Positions 1 through 6,008 are shown, counted from the first letter of the stretch. The stretch is DNA of 11,524 bases from an uncultured Actinomycetes bacterium (GCA_903930035.1 CAIYXG010000282.1:1-11524), one strand, 5' to 3'. The notes: generated from the sequence alone by a model not told the origin. Numbers and translations: made by a program.

Positions 1-249
1 GGCCTGCACGGCGGCCGCGCGGAGGCCGGTGCCGGGCGCGGCGTCGCTGAAGGAGCTGTCGTCGGCCGACGAGAAGGCCGGCGCGGTCGCGTGGGAGTGG
101 CCGCCGTGGGACGGGTGGCTCGGGCTGGGCGACGTGCGTCCGGTGACGCCGGCGCCGGCGAGCGGGGCGGCGACGACCTCGAGCGCGGTCATCACCAGCA
201 CGGTGAGGAGGGCGAAGAGGGCCCGGATGGTGGCAGCAGTCCGATTCAC
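1..249 (-). CDS. Secreted or membrane-anchored protein, N-terminal part only (runs off left edge)
   Basis: Reading the minus strand from the GTG at 249-247 gives 83 codons open to the window edge, so the C-terminus is missing. Residues 1-9 carry two arginines, 10-30 are a hydrophobic run (ALFALLTVLVM and onwards), and small residues follow (VAA near 26-28, AGA near 31-33). This looks like a Sec signal peptide or a single membrane anchor. Residues 39-55 are low-complexity Ser/Pro/His with histidines at 45, 48, 51 and 53, and the next 20 are Ser/Asp/Ala-rich, like a flexible exported linker. There is no clear Shine-Dalgarno site before the GTG. The plus strand is also open here, but its translation shows no domain, whereas the minus reading has a textbook export signal placed correctly. 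The family is not recognised and no function is assigned. The His cluster could bind metal, but that is speculation. Confidence 0.55.
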   Translation of the reverse strand, partial: MNRTAATIRALFALLTVLVMTALEVVAAPLAGAGVTGRTSPSPSHPSHGGHSHATAPAFSSADDSSFSDAAPGTGLRAAAVQA

Positions 250-438
250 GGAGAGTGGTGTCGGGCCGGACGGCCGCCGCCTTGAGCCTTGTTTTCCCAA
301 GGTTTCCTCATGGGGAGTGCCACGTTCCGTGGGCACCACGACATCTTGTGGTCGTCGGGCCGGTCGGCCCCTGCATGTTGTGGCGCACCGGCCGGCCCGA
401 CTACCCGTCCACACCCTCGGCATGGGACCCTGACCCGG
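250..438. other. Divergent intergenic region, AT-richer than its surroundings, with short hairpins
   Basis: This gap separates the minus-strand exported protein from the plus-strand phosphatase and should hold both promoters. Bases from about 284 to 350 are clearly less GC-rich than the coding DNA around them. Inverted repeats seen directly are CCTTG-ttttcc-CAAGG (287-302), ACCAC/GTGGT (335-339 with 348-352) and GGCCGGT/ACCGGCC (358-364 with 387-393). A three-codon reading frame (ATG GGA CCC TGA, 422-433) ends five bases before the phosphatase start. I found no confident -10/-35 pair and no recognised riboswitch. The plus-strand ORF across this gap is a composition artefact. Confidence 0.4.
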
Positions 439-1134
439 ATGGACGACGAGCACGACGGCATCCCGCAGCGGAGGTTCTCGCTGCCTGCGGGCGCGACCAA
501 GGTCCTGCTGGTGCGCCACGGCGCCTCGGCCCACGCCCACCCGGACCGGCCGTTCCCGCTCAAGGACGGGCACGGCGACCCGCCCCTGGCGCCCGAGGGC
601 CACGAGCAGGCCCGGCGGGTCGGGGCCCGCCTGGCGGCCGAGCACGCGGCGGGCCGGACGATCGACGCGCTGTACGTCACGTCGTTGACCCGCACCCACG
701 AGACGGCGGCGCCGCTGGCCTCGTTGCTCGGCCTGGTCCCGGTTGAGGTCCCGGAGCTGCGGGAGGTCCACCTGGGCGAGTGGGAGGGCGGGGCGCTCCG
801 GCTGAAGGCCGCCGAGGGGCACCCGCTCTACACCGAGCTGCTCGCGCAGCAGCGGTGGGACGTGATCCCGGGCGCCGAGTCGTCGGAGGCGTTCGGCGAG
901 CGGCTCTGGGCGGGCCTGCGCCGGGTCGTGGCGGCCCACCCGGACCAGACCGTCGTCGCCGTCGTGCACGGTGGCGTGATCGGCCAGCTCCTGGCCGACA
1001 CGGTCGGCGTGCAGGGGTTCACCTTCGCCGGCGCCGAGAACACCAGCATCAGCGAGCTCGTGGTCGACGCCTCGGGCCGGTGGTGGCTGCGCCGCTTCAA
1101 CGACACCGCCCACCTGGACGCGCCGCTGCCCTGA
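439..1134 (+). CDS. Histidine phosphatase (phosphoglycerate mutase-like) superfamily protein
   Basis: A 231-residue cytoplasmic protein of the histidine phosphatase branch 1 fold, probably a phosphomonoesterase; the substrate cannot be told from sequence. The signature LVRHGAS puts the phospho-accepting histidine at residue 27 beside Arg26. A second arginine lies in SLTRTHETA (Arg85), the acid residue is in LREVHLGEWEGG (Glu109), and the second catalytic histidine is in VVHGGVIGQL (His177). Length is normal for the family. I chose the ATG at 439 because the catalytic core then begins about 20 residues in. The frame stays open upstream to about 289, but that extension is unlike the family. The Shine-Dalgarno site is weak (GGGA at 424-427). 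There is no signal peptide. It is followed convergently by the acetyltransferase with a 22-base gap. Family assignment is secure; the role (sugar phosphatase, cobalamin or PhoE-like enzyme) is not. Confidence 0.9.
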   Translation: MDDEHDGIPQRRFSLPAGATKVLLVRHGASAHAHPDRPFPLKDGHGDPPLAPEGHEQARRVGARLAAEHAAGRTIDALYVTSLTRTHETAAPLASLLGLVPVEVPELREVHLGEWEGGALRLKAAEGHPLYTELLAQQRWDVIPGAESSEAFGERLWAGLRRVVAAHPDQTVVAVVHGGVIGQLLADTVGVQGFTFAGAENTSISELVVDASGRWWLRRFNDTAHLDAPLP

Positions 1135-1160
1135 CGGGCCGCGGGCGGCCGGGCCGTCAG
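1131..1160. terminator. Candidate bidirectional terminator hairpin containing both stop codons
   Basis: CTGACGG (1131-1137) and CCGTCAG (1154-1160) are perfect inverted repeats. Inside, after one mismatch, C-C-G at 1139-1141 can pair with C-G-G at 1150-1152. The left arm contains the TGA of the phosphatase gene (1132-1134) and the right arm contains the TGA, on the minus strand, of the acetyltransferase gene (1157-1159). An alternative pairing of GCGGGC (1141-1146) with GCCCGC (1160-1165) is also possible. No U-tract follows on either side, so this would be an actinobacterial-type hairpin rather than a canonical intrinsic terminator. The structure is seen; the function is inferred. Confidence 0.5.
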
Positions 1161-1756
1161 CCCGCGGGCCGCCACATGCGACGCTGGGGCGGGGAGCCGG
1201 GGCCCATCGGGAACCGCTCGGTCTCCTCGAACCCGTGGCGGCGGTAGAGCAGCGCCGACCGGTCGGTGGAGGACTCCAGGTACGCCGGCAGGCCCTCGGT
1301 CCGGCAACGGTCGAGCACGGGCTGCATGAGGGCACTGCCGAGCCCCCGGCCCTGGTGGTCGGGGTGCACCCCCAGGATCTCGAGGTACCAGTGCTCCTCG
1401 CGCGGGTGCCCGTGCTCCATGGCGGCGAACGCCCGGAGGGCCCGGGGGACGTCGCGCACGCCGATGGCCCGGACGAACGCCGGCAGGGCCGGGAGGCCCT
1501 CCCGCAGCGGCTGCTTCCAGCGGCCCGGCGCGGCCCAGACCGCGGCCCCCGGGACCCCGTCGGCGGTCCACACCCACCCGTGGGCGATCCGGGGGCGGAC
1601 GGCCCGCCCGAGCGCCAGGCCCAGGTGGCGGCGCATGCGGGCGGCGTCGGGGCAGACCCAGGCCCAGCACGGGTCGTCCCAGAACGACCGGGCCAGCACC
1701 TCGCCGACGGCCCGCCACTCGTCGGGCCGCGCCGGCCGGACCTGCACGTCGGTCAC
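1157..1756 (-). CDS. GNAT family N-acetyltransferase
   Basis: A 199-residue protein with the Gcn5-related acetyltransferase fold, transferring an acetyl group from acetyl-CoA to an unknown amine. The acetyl-CoA pyrophosphate-binding motif A is clear: ILGVHPDHQGRGLG at residues 127-140, with the QxxGxG pattern at 135-140. It is followed by a helix (SALMQPVLDRC) and the C-terminal motif B (AYLESS...ALLYRRHGFEE) at 158-179, where the Tyr of LLYRRHGF is the usual general-acid position. The start is the GTG at 1756-1754, which overlaps the TGA of the preceding serine hydrolase as GTGA. No Shine-Dalgarno site precedes it, so translation probably depends on coupling to the upstream gene. An N-terminal extension in the same frame (antisense to nothing, but overlapping the hydrolase in another frame) is rejected, because homologues begin with a short VRPARPDEW-type strand. 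The substrate is unknown; the two-gene unit offers no clear hint. Confidence 0.9.
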   Translation of the reverse strand: MTDVQVRPARPDEWRAVGEVLARSFWDDPCWAWVCPDAARMRRHLGLALGRAVRPRIAHGWVWTADGVPGAAVWAAPGRWKQPLREGLPALPAFVRAIGVRDVPRALRAFAAMEHGHPREEHWYLEILGVHPDHQGRGLGSALMQPVLDRCRTEGLPAYLESSTDRSALLYRRHGFEETERFPMGPGSPPQRRMWRPAG

Positions 1757-2931
1757 GCCGTCGGCCGGCACGCCGCAGCCCGCGTGGCCAGCGAGCTGGT
1801 GCGGGAGGACTCGCGCAGGACGTTGCGGTCCACCGCGGAGGTCACGAACCCGAACGACAGCCCGGTGGCCGGGTCGGCCCAGGCGATCTGCCCGGCGGCG
1901 CCGTTGTGGCCGAACGCCCGCGGCGACACGCCCCGGCCCATGCCCCGCAGGTGGGACTGGCCGTCGTCCCCGGCCACCCGCAGGCCGAGCGTGCGGTTGG
2001 ACGGGATGCCCAGGAGCGGCTCGGGCAGGGTGCAGCGGACCCGGCCGGTGGCGTCGGCCAGGACCGCGGGGTCCCACAGGCCGCCCGGGTTGTGGAGCAG
2101 CGCCTGGTAGTAGCGGGACAGGGACGCGGCGTCGGCCAGCCCGCCGCCGCCGGGCATGCCGACGGCCCGGACCTCCGGGTGGTTGAAGTTCAGGAGGATC
2201 TCGGGGGTCACCTCGCCCATGGGCGGGTCGGGCGTCCCGAACACCGCCTCGAGCTCCTGGGGCGTCGGCGGTTCGCCGACCATCGTGAGCTCGGCGACGT
2301 CGGCGGGCTGCTCGTCGGCCGGGAGGCCGAGCGTGAACCCGTCGAGGCCGAGCGGCTCGAGCACGCGCTCGCGGACGACCTGCCGGTAGTCCTTGCCCTC
2401 GACGGCCTCCACCATCTCGGCCACGACCCAGTGCGCCGACGACGCGTGGTACTCGTAGTGGGTCCCGGGCTCGAAGTTCAGCCGCCACCGGGACATGGCC
2501 TCGAGCCGCCCCTCGCGGGTCGACCAGCGGGGCGGTCCGAGCGGCGCGTAGGGGAAGCCCGCCGTGTGGGTGAGGAGCTGCTCCAGCGTGATCTGCGCCG
2601 CCCTGCCGGCGTCGGGGCCCTCGGACAGGAACCCGGGCACCAGGTCCACGACCCGGGTCGACGGCGACAGCCGCCCCTCGCCGACCAGCTGCCACGCGAC
2701 CCCGCCGACGACGGCCTTGGTGCACGAGAACACGTTGAAGCGCGTGTCGGCCGTGGCGCTCCCGAACGTGCCGTCGGCCACGACCTCCCCGTCGAGGGCC
2801 AGCGCGAACTGGGCGGCGGGCATGCGGCCGGCGTCCACCTCGTCCTGGACCCGCCCGGCCAGGCGGGCGACGGCGGCGGTGTCCACGGCGCGGGGGTCGA
2901 GGACCCTGACGTTGGCGGGGAGTTCGCTCAT
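1753..2931 (-). CDS. Class C beta-lactamase-like serine hydrolase (esterase/penicillin-binding-protein family)
   Basis: A 392-residue serine hydrolase of the beta-lactamase/transpeptidase-like fold (EstB/AmpC type). The nucleophile tetrad SCTK is at residues 69-72 (SxxK, Ser69 and Lys72). The second motif tyrosine is most likely Tyr161 in THYEYHASSAHWV, where the usual YxN is YHA. The third motif, normally KTG or HxG, is FGHNGAAGQ with His342. LEQLLTHTAGF at 117-126 and GGGGLADAASLSRYYQALL at 261-279 are typical of this family. There is no signal peptide, so it is predicted cytoplasmic. That argues for an esterase or amidase rather than a cell-wall or secreted antibiotic-degrading enzyme. The start is the ATG at 2931-2929, with a -10-like TAGCGT six bases upstream and no room for a Shine-Dalgarno site, suggesting a leaderless mRNA. 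It is the first gene of a two-gene unit with the acetyltransferase. Fold is secure; substrate unknown. Confidence 0.92.
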   Translation of the reverse strand: MSELPANVRVLDPRAVDTAAVARLAGRVQDEVDAGRMPAAQFALALDGEVVADGTFGSATADTRFNVFSCTKAVVGGVAWQLVGEGRLSPSTRVVDLVPGFLSEGPDAGRAAQITLEQLLTHTAGFPYAPLGPPRWSTREGRLEAMSRWRLNFEPGTHYEYHASSAHWVVAEMVEAVEGKDYRQVVRERVLEPLGLDGFTLGLPADEQPADVAELTMVGEPPTPQELEAVFGTPDPPMGEVTPEILLNFNHPEVRAVGMPGGGGLADAASLSRYYQALLHNPGGLWDPAVLADATGRVRCTLPEPLLGIPSNRTLGLRVAGDDGQSHLRGMGRGVSPRAFGHNGAAGQIAWADPATGLSFGFVTSAVDRNVLRESSRTSSLATRAAACRPTA

Positions 2932-2937
2932 GGCCCG

Positions 2938-2943
2938 ACGCTA
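2938..2943 (-). promoter_or_regulatory. -10-like box for a leaderless transcript of the serine hydrolase
   Basis: On the minus strand the sequence reads TAGCGT-CGGGCC-ATG, matching the actinobacterial TANNNT -10 consensus. The start codon begins six bases after the box, where transcription would initiate. No Shine-Dalgarno site fits in this space. No good -35 hexamer is visible at 17 bases. The same geometry recurs at the pepN start. Confidence 0.5.
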
Positions 2944-2974
2944 ACCGTGCGCGGTGCCAAGATCCGTCCCTCGC

Positions 2975-2991
2975 CGTGTCCGCAGGACACG
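2975..2991. promoter_or_regulatory. Perfect 17-bp dyad in the divergent promoter region (candidate operator)
   Basis: CGTGTCC-GCA-GGACACG is a perfect inverted repeat with 7-bp arms and a 3-base centre. It lies in the 81-base gap between the divergent hydrolase and dehydrogenase genes, ending 21 bases before the dehydrogenase ATG and just upstream of its ribosome-binding site. Size and symmetry fit a dimeric repressor site, such as a TetR- or GntR-type regulator; no regulator gene is in the window. It could instead act as a 5' leader hairpin near the ribosome-binding site. The dyad is seen; the role is inferred. Confidence 0.5.
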
Positions 2992-3012
2992 CACCGGGAG
3001 GACGGAGGACGT

Positions 3013-3777
3013 ATGGCCCAGCTGTGTGACCTGACGGGGCGGGTGGTGGTGGTGACCGGCGGCAACGGCGGGATCGGCCTGGGCATGGCCCGGGCGATGG
3101 CGACGGCCGGGGCCGAGATCTCGGTCTGGGGCCGGAACGGGACCAAGAACGCGGCAGCGGTCGAGGAGCTTGCGGCGCTGGGTCCCCGCGCCACGTCCCA
3201 CGTGGTGGACGTGGCCGATCCGGCGCAGGTCGACGCCGCGATGGCCGCGACCGTTGCCGCCCACGGACGCCTCGACTCGCTCTTCGCCAACGCCGGGACG
3301 TTCGGCCCGGTGCCCTTCGTCGACCAGACGCTGGAGGGCTGGCGGTCCGTCATGTCGGTCAACCTCGACGGCGCGTTCCTCTGCCTGCAGGCCGCCGCCC
3401 GGCAGCTGGTCGACCAGGGCGAGGGGGGCTCGCTCGTCGCGGTGTCGTCGACGTCGGCCGTGCACGGCGCCGCCGGCAACCAGGCCTACTCGTGCTCCAA
3501 GACGGCGCTGCTCGCGCTCATGCGCGGCCTGGCGGTCGAGTTCGCGCGCCACGGGATCCGGGCCAACAGCCTGCTCCCGGGCTGGACCGAGACCGACATG
3601 ACGGCGTCGTTGCAGCAGTGGGACAGGTTCGTGGAGGCCACGACCGCACGGACCCCGGTGCGGCGCTGGGGCACGCCCCAGGACATGGGCGCCGCCGCGG
3701 TGTTCCTGGCCGACCCCACGGTCACCTTCCACACCGGCGACTGCCTCACGGTCGACGGCGGCTACACCGTCTTCTGA
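3013..3777 (+). CDS. Short-chain dehydrogenase/reductase (SDR, classical type)
   Basis: A 254-residue NAD(P)-dependent oxidoreductase with the classical SDR layout. The dinucleotide-binding glycine motif TGGNGGIG is at residues 15-22, NAG at 93-95, Asn117 in SVNLDG, catalytic Ser146 in VSSTSAVHG, and the YxxxK pair Tyr159/Lys163 in YSCSK. The C-terminal GDCLTVDGGYTVF is typical of tetrameric FabG-like enzymes, and the length is standard. After the second strand comes GRN (40-42), and the arginine there favours NADP(H); this is an inference. The ATG at 3013 has a strong purine-rich leader, GGAGGACGGAGGAC, about 3-16 bases upstream. The reading frame is open far upstream on this strand, but that part is antisense to the hydrolase and is not coding. 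Next to a ferredoxin and its reductase, it probably oxidises an alcohol or reduces a ketone in a catabolic pathway. The exact substrate cannot be named. Confidence 0.93.
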   Translation: MAQLCDLTGRVVVVTGGNGGIGLGMARAMATAGAEISVWGRNGTKNAAAVEELAALGPRATSHVVDVADPAQVDAAMAATVAAHGRLDSLFANAGTFGPVPFVDQTLEGWRSVMSVNLDGAFLCLQAAARQLVDQGEGGSLVAVSSTSAVHGAAGNQAYSCSKTALLALMRGLAVEFARHGIRANSLLPGWTETDMTASLQQWDRFVEATTARTPVRRWGTPQDMGAAAVFLADPTVTFHTGDCLTVDGGYTVF

Positions 3778-3821
3778 CCGTCCCGCTGCTGGCGGCCCTG
3801 CCCCGGGAGCGGCCTGCGCGT

Positions 3822-3854
3822 TAGGGTGCGGCGTTGGTCGCCGGCCAGAGGAGG
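3822..3854 (+). promoter_or_regulatory. Possible -10 box (3822-3827) and strong ribosome-binding site (3847-3854) for the ferredoxin gene
   Basis: TAGGGT at 3822-3827 fits the TANNNT -10 consensus within the 82-base gap after the dehydrogenase stop, and would start a leader of about 25 bases. No convincing -35 hexamer is present. AGAGGAGG at 3847-3854 is a near-ideal Shine-Dalgarno sequence five bases before the ATG at 3860 and decides this start. The ferredoxin cluster may therefore have its own promoter as well as read-through from the dehydrogenase. Confidence 0.4.
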
Positions 3855-3859
3855 CAGTC

Positions 3860-4051
3860 ATGAAGGTGGTCGTGAACTTCGACCTGTGCGAGAGCAACGC
3901 CGTCTGCATGGGCATCGCGCCCGAGGTGTTCGAGGTGCGGGACGACGACTTCCTCTACGTGCTCCAGGAGGAGCCGGGCGAGGAACTGCGCGACAAGGTC
4001 GTCGAGGCCGCCCGCCGCTGCCCCAAGCAGGCCATCGTCGTCGAGGACTGA
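3860..4051 (+). CDS. 3Fe-4S ferredoxin of the single-cluster, P450-associated type (CxxNxxC)
   Basis: A 63-residue acidic electron carrier. Its three cysteines are Cys10, Cys16 and Cys54, in the pattern DLCESNAVC ... RRCPKQAI. The fourth cysteine expected of a 4Fe-4S cluster is replaced by Asn13 (C-x2-N-x2-C), so a 3Fe-4S cluster is expected. The flanking GIAPEVFEV and the CP motif are typical of actinobacterial ferredoxins that feed cytochromes P450, where this fourth position is often His, Ala, Asn or another non-cysteine residue. The start is fixed by AGAGGAGG just upstream. The FAD-dependent reductase gene follows after 54 bases, implying that the pair moves electrons from NAD(P)H to an oxygenase. 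No oxygenase is present in the window, so the final acceptor lies elsewhere or beyond this cluster. Soluble and cytoplasmic. Confidence 0.92.
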   Translation: MKVVVNFDLCESNAVCMGIAPEVFEVRDDDFLYVLQEEPGEELRDKVVEAARRCPKQAIVVED

Positions 4052-4060
4052 CCGTCGGCC

Positions 4061-4078
4061 CGGGCGGCCCGCCGCCCG
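4061..4078 (+). terminator. Perfect 7-bp hairpin between ferredoxin and reductase genes
   Basis: CGGGCGG-CCCG-CCGCCCG forms a GC-only stem of 7 bp with a 4-base loop, starting nine bases after the ferredoxin stop. It has no T-tract. Inside an apparent operon it could act as a partial terminator or as an mRNA 3'-end stabiliser, leaving more ferredoxin than reductase mRNA; this is inferred only. In such GC-rich sequence a chance hairpin is also possible. Confidence 0.35.
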
Positions 4079-4105
4079 TCCGGCCACGAGGAGCACGGGG
4101 GACAC

Positions 4106-5344
4106 ATGGGGACCATCGCCGTCGTCGGCGCGTCGCTCTCCGGCCTCCACGCGGCCGAGGCGCTCCGGGCCGGTGCCGCAGGGGCGCCCGGCTACGAGGG
4201 CGAGGTCGTCGTGCTCGACGCCTCGCCGACCCTGCCGCCGGACCGCCCGCCGCTGTCCAAGCAGGTCCTTGCCGGCGAGTGGGAGCTGGCCCAGGCGAAG
4301 GTGCCGCTCGCCGACCGGCTCGGGGAGCTGGACCTGGACCTCCGGCTGGGCACGACGGCCACGTGGCTCGGCCCGGACGGCGGCGACGGCCGTACGCTCG
4401 GGCTGGACGACGGCACGGAGCTGCAGGTCGAGGGCGTGGTGCTGGCCACCGGCGCCGCAGTCCGCCACCTGCCCGGCCCGCCGCTCGGCGGGGTCCATGC
4501 GATCCGCACCGGCGAGGACGCCGTGGCGCTCTGCGCCGACCTGGACGCCGGGCCGTCGCGCGTCGTGGTGGTCGGCGCCGGGTTCATCGGGGCCGAGGCC
4601 GCCGCGACGTGCCGGGGCCGCGGGCTCGAGGTGACGATGCTCGAGGCGGCGTCGACCCCCATGGTGCGGGTCCTGCCGCCCGAGGTCGGCGCCTTCGTGG
4701 CGGACCTCCACCGCGACCAGGGCGTGGACGTCCGTCTGGGGACCGGCGTGGAGCGGCTCGAGGCCGGCGCGGACGGCCGCGTGCGCGCCGTCCACCTGGC
4801 CGACGGGTCGGTGGTCGAGGCCGACGTCGTGGTGGTCGGCATCGGCGTCGTGCCGCAGACCGGCTGGCTCGAGGGCTCCGGCCTGCAGCTCGGCGACGGT
4901 GTCGTGTGCGACGGGACGATGCTCGCCGGGCCGCGCGTGGTGGCCTGCGGCGACGTCGCCCGCTGGCCCAACCCGCACTTCGGGGAGGAGATGCGGGTCG
5001 AGCACTGGGAGAACGCCGTCGAGCAGGGCGGCCACGCCGGCCGCCGGCTGCTCGACGAGCTGGCCGGCCGGCCGGGGACGCCGTTCGGGCCGGTCCCGTG
5101 GTTCTGGTCCGACCAGTACGACCGCAAGATCCAGCTGGCCGGCCGCCCCGCGGCGACCGACGAGTTCGTGCTGGTGGACGGGACCGTCGAGGAGCGCCGG
5201 TTCGCCGCCCTGTTCCGCCGCGGCGACCGCTGCACCGCCGTGCTCGGGGTGAACCGCCCCCGGCACGTGATGCAGGCCCGGATGCAGCTGGCCGAGTCGC
5301 TCGCGTGGGACGCCGTCGCCGCGCGGTTCGCCCCCACGGACTGA
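4106..5344 (+). CDS. FAD-dependent ferredoxin reductase (pyridine nucleotide-disulfide oxidoreductase family)
   Basis: A 412-residue flavoprotein that would transfer electrons from NAD(P)H through FAD to the adjacent ferredoxin; it resembles putidaredoxin, rubredoxin and terpredoxin reductases. The N-terminal FAD-binding strand is IAVVGASLSGLHAAEALR (residues 4-21), followed by the family motif DRPPLSK (46-52). VVLATGAAVRHLPG (111-124) is the usual second FAD contact. The NAD(P)H-binding fold is VVVVGAGFIGAEAA (153-166), with Glu180 at the end of its second strand, which favours NADH (inference). The second FAD motif is VVACGDVARWPNP (278-290), followed by the typical VEHWENAVEQG (298-308) and WFWSDQYDRKIQLAG (332-346). 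There are no redox-active cysteine pairs, as expected for this subfamily. The ATG at 4106 follows GGGGGA (4097-4102). Length is normal. Five bases after its stop comes the ribosome-binding region and start of the lysoplasmalogenase gene. Confidence 0.94.
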   Translation: MGTIAVVGASLSGLHAAEALRAGAAGAPGYEGEVVVLDASPTLPPDRPPLSKQVLAGEWELAQAKVPLADRLGELDLDLRLGTTATWLGPDGGDGRTLGLDDGTELQVEGVVLATGAAVRHLPGPPLGGVHAIRTGEDAVALCADLDAGPSRVVVVGAGFIGAEAAATCRGRGLEVTMLEAASTPMVRVLPPEVGAFVADLHRDQGVDVRLGTGVERLEAGADGRVRAVHLADGSVVEADVVVVGIGVVPQTGWLEGSGLQLGDGVVCDGTMLAGPRVVACGDVARWPNPHFGEEMRVEHWENAVEQGGHAGRRLLDELAGRPGTPFGPVPWFWSDQYDRKIQLAGRPAATDEFVLVDGTVEERRFAALFRRGDRCTAVLGVNRPRHVMQARMQLAESLAWDAVAARFAPTD

Positions 5345-5353
5345 GGAGCACCG

Positions 5354-6007
5354 ATGACCCTGTTCTGGACCCTGATTGCCGCCACGCTCGCCGTCGCCGT
5401 CGCCGACTGGTGGGCCGTCGCCGCCGGCCGGAAGCCGGTCGAGTACGTCCTCAAGCCGCTCACGATGGCGGTGCTGGTCGCCGCGGCGCTGGCCATGCCC
5501 GACCCGGTGTCCTCGGCCTCGCGGACCTGGTTCGTGGTGGCCCTGGCGCTCTCGCTGGTGGGCGACGTCTTCCTGATGCTCCCCGAGTCGGAGACCAACT
5601 TCATCGGCGGCCTCGGCTCGTTCCTGCTGGGCCACGTCGCCTACATCGTGGGCATCCTGGCCACGGGCGAGGTCACCACGGGCCGGCTGCTCGTGGGCGT
5701 GGCGCTGGTGCTCGTCGGCGTCGCCACCCTGGGCCGGACGATCGTCCGCGGTGCCCACCGGACCGACAAGGTCTTCGGGATCCCGGTGGCGCTCTACATC
5801 GGCGTGATCTCGACCATGGTGGCGCTGGCCATCGGCTCGGGACGCCCGGTGCTGATCGCCGGTGCGCTGCTCTTCTTCGCCTCGGACGCGTGCATCGGCT
5901 GGTCCAAGTTCGTCAAGGAGTTCCCTGGCTACCGCATGGCGATCATCACCACCTACCACCTGGGCCAGGTCGGGCTGCTGCTCGGCCTGCTCACGCACTG
6001 GAGCTGA
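5354..6007 (+). CDS. YhhN family membrane protein, lysoplasmalogenase-like
   Basis: A 217-residue polytopic membrane protein of the YhhN/TMEM86 family, whose characterised members hydrolyse the vinyl-ether bond of lysoplasmalogens. Most of the sequence is hydrophobic and could form about eight membrane helices, as in the family. Conserved signatures are visible: KPLTM (34-38), GDVFLML (70-76), GLGSFLLGHVAYIVG (86-100), GALLFFASDA (170-179) and YHLGQ (201-205), including the paired acidic residues Asp71 and Asp178. Translation is probably coupled to the reductase gene: GAGGAG at 5343-5348 straddles the end of its stop codon, six bases before the ATG at 5354. The M20 gene starts one base after the stop codon. 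Whether this actinomycete has plasmalogens is not known from the window; a broader ether- or phospholipid-related role is possible. Confidence 0.85.
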   Translation: MTLFWTLIAATLAVAVADWWAVAAGRKPVEYVLKPLTMAVLVAAALAMPDPVSSASRTWFVVALALSLVGDVFLMLPESETNFIGGLGSFLLGHVAYIVGILATGEVTTGRLLVGVALVLVGVATLGRTIVRGAHRTDKVFGIPVALYIGVISTMVALAIGSGRPVLIAGALLFFASDACIGWSKFVKEFPGYRMAIITTYHLGQVGLLLGLLTHWS

Positions 6008-6008
6008 C

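Noticed and set aside
29..433. Plus-strand open frame at the left edge
   Set aside because: No domain or ribosome-binding site; the opposite strand encodes a signal-peptide-like N-terminus that fits better.
289..438. N-terminal extension of the phosphatase gene
   Set aside because: The extra 50 residues are unlike the family and cross the AT-richer intergenic region; the RHG motif sits normally if translation starts at 439.
1757..2725. N-terminal extension of the acetyltransferase in its own frame over the serine hydrolase
   Set aside because: It overlaps a well-defined gene on the same strand and is low complexity. The GTGA overlap gives a normal-length GNAT protein.
1906..3012. Long plus-strand open frame in phase with the dehydrogenase, antisense to the serine hydrolase
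   Set aside because: The translation is Arg/Gly/Pro/Ala-rich low complexity with no domain, while the minus strand has clear SxxK and HxG motifs. High GC keeps antisense frames open; the dehydrogenase starts at 3013 behind a strong ribosome-binding site.
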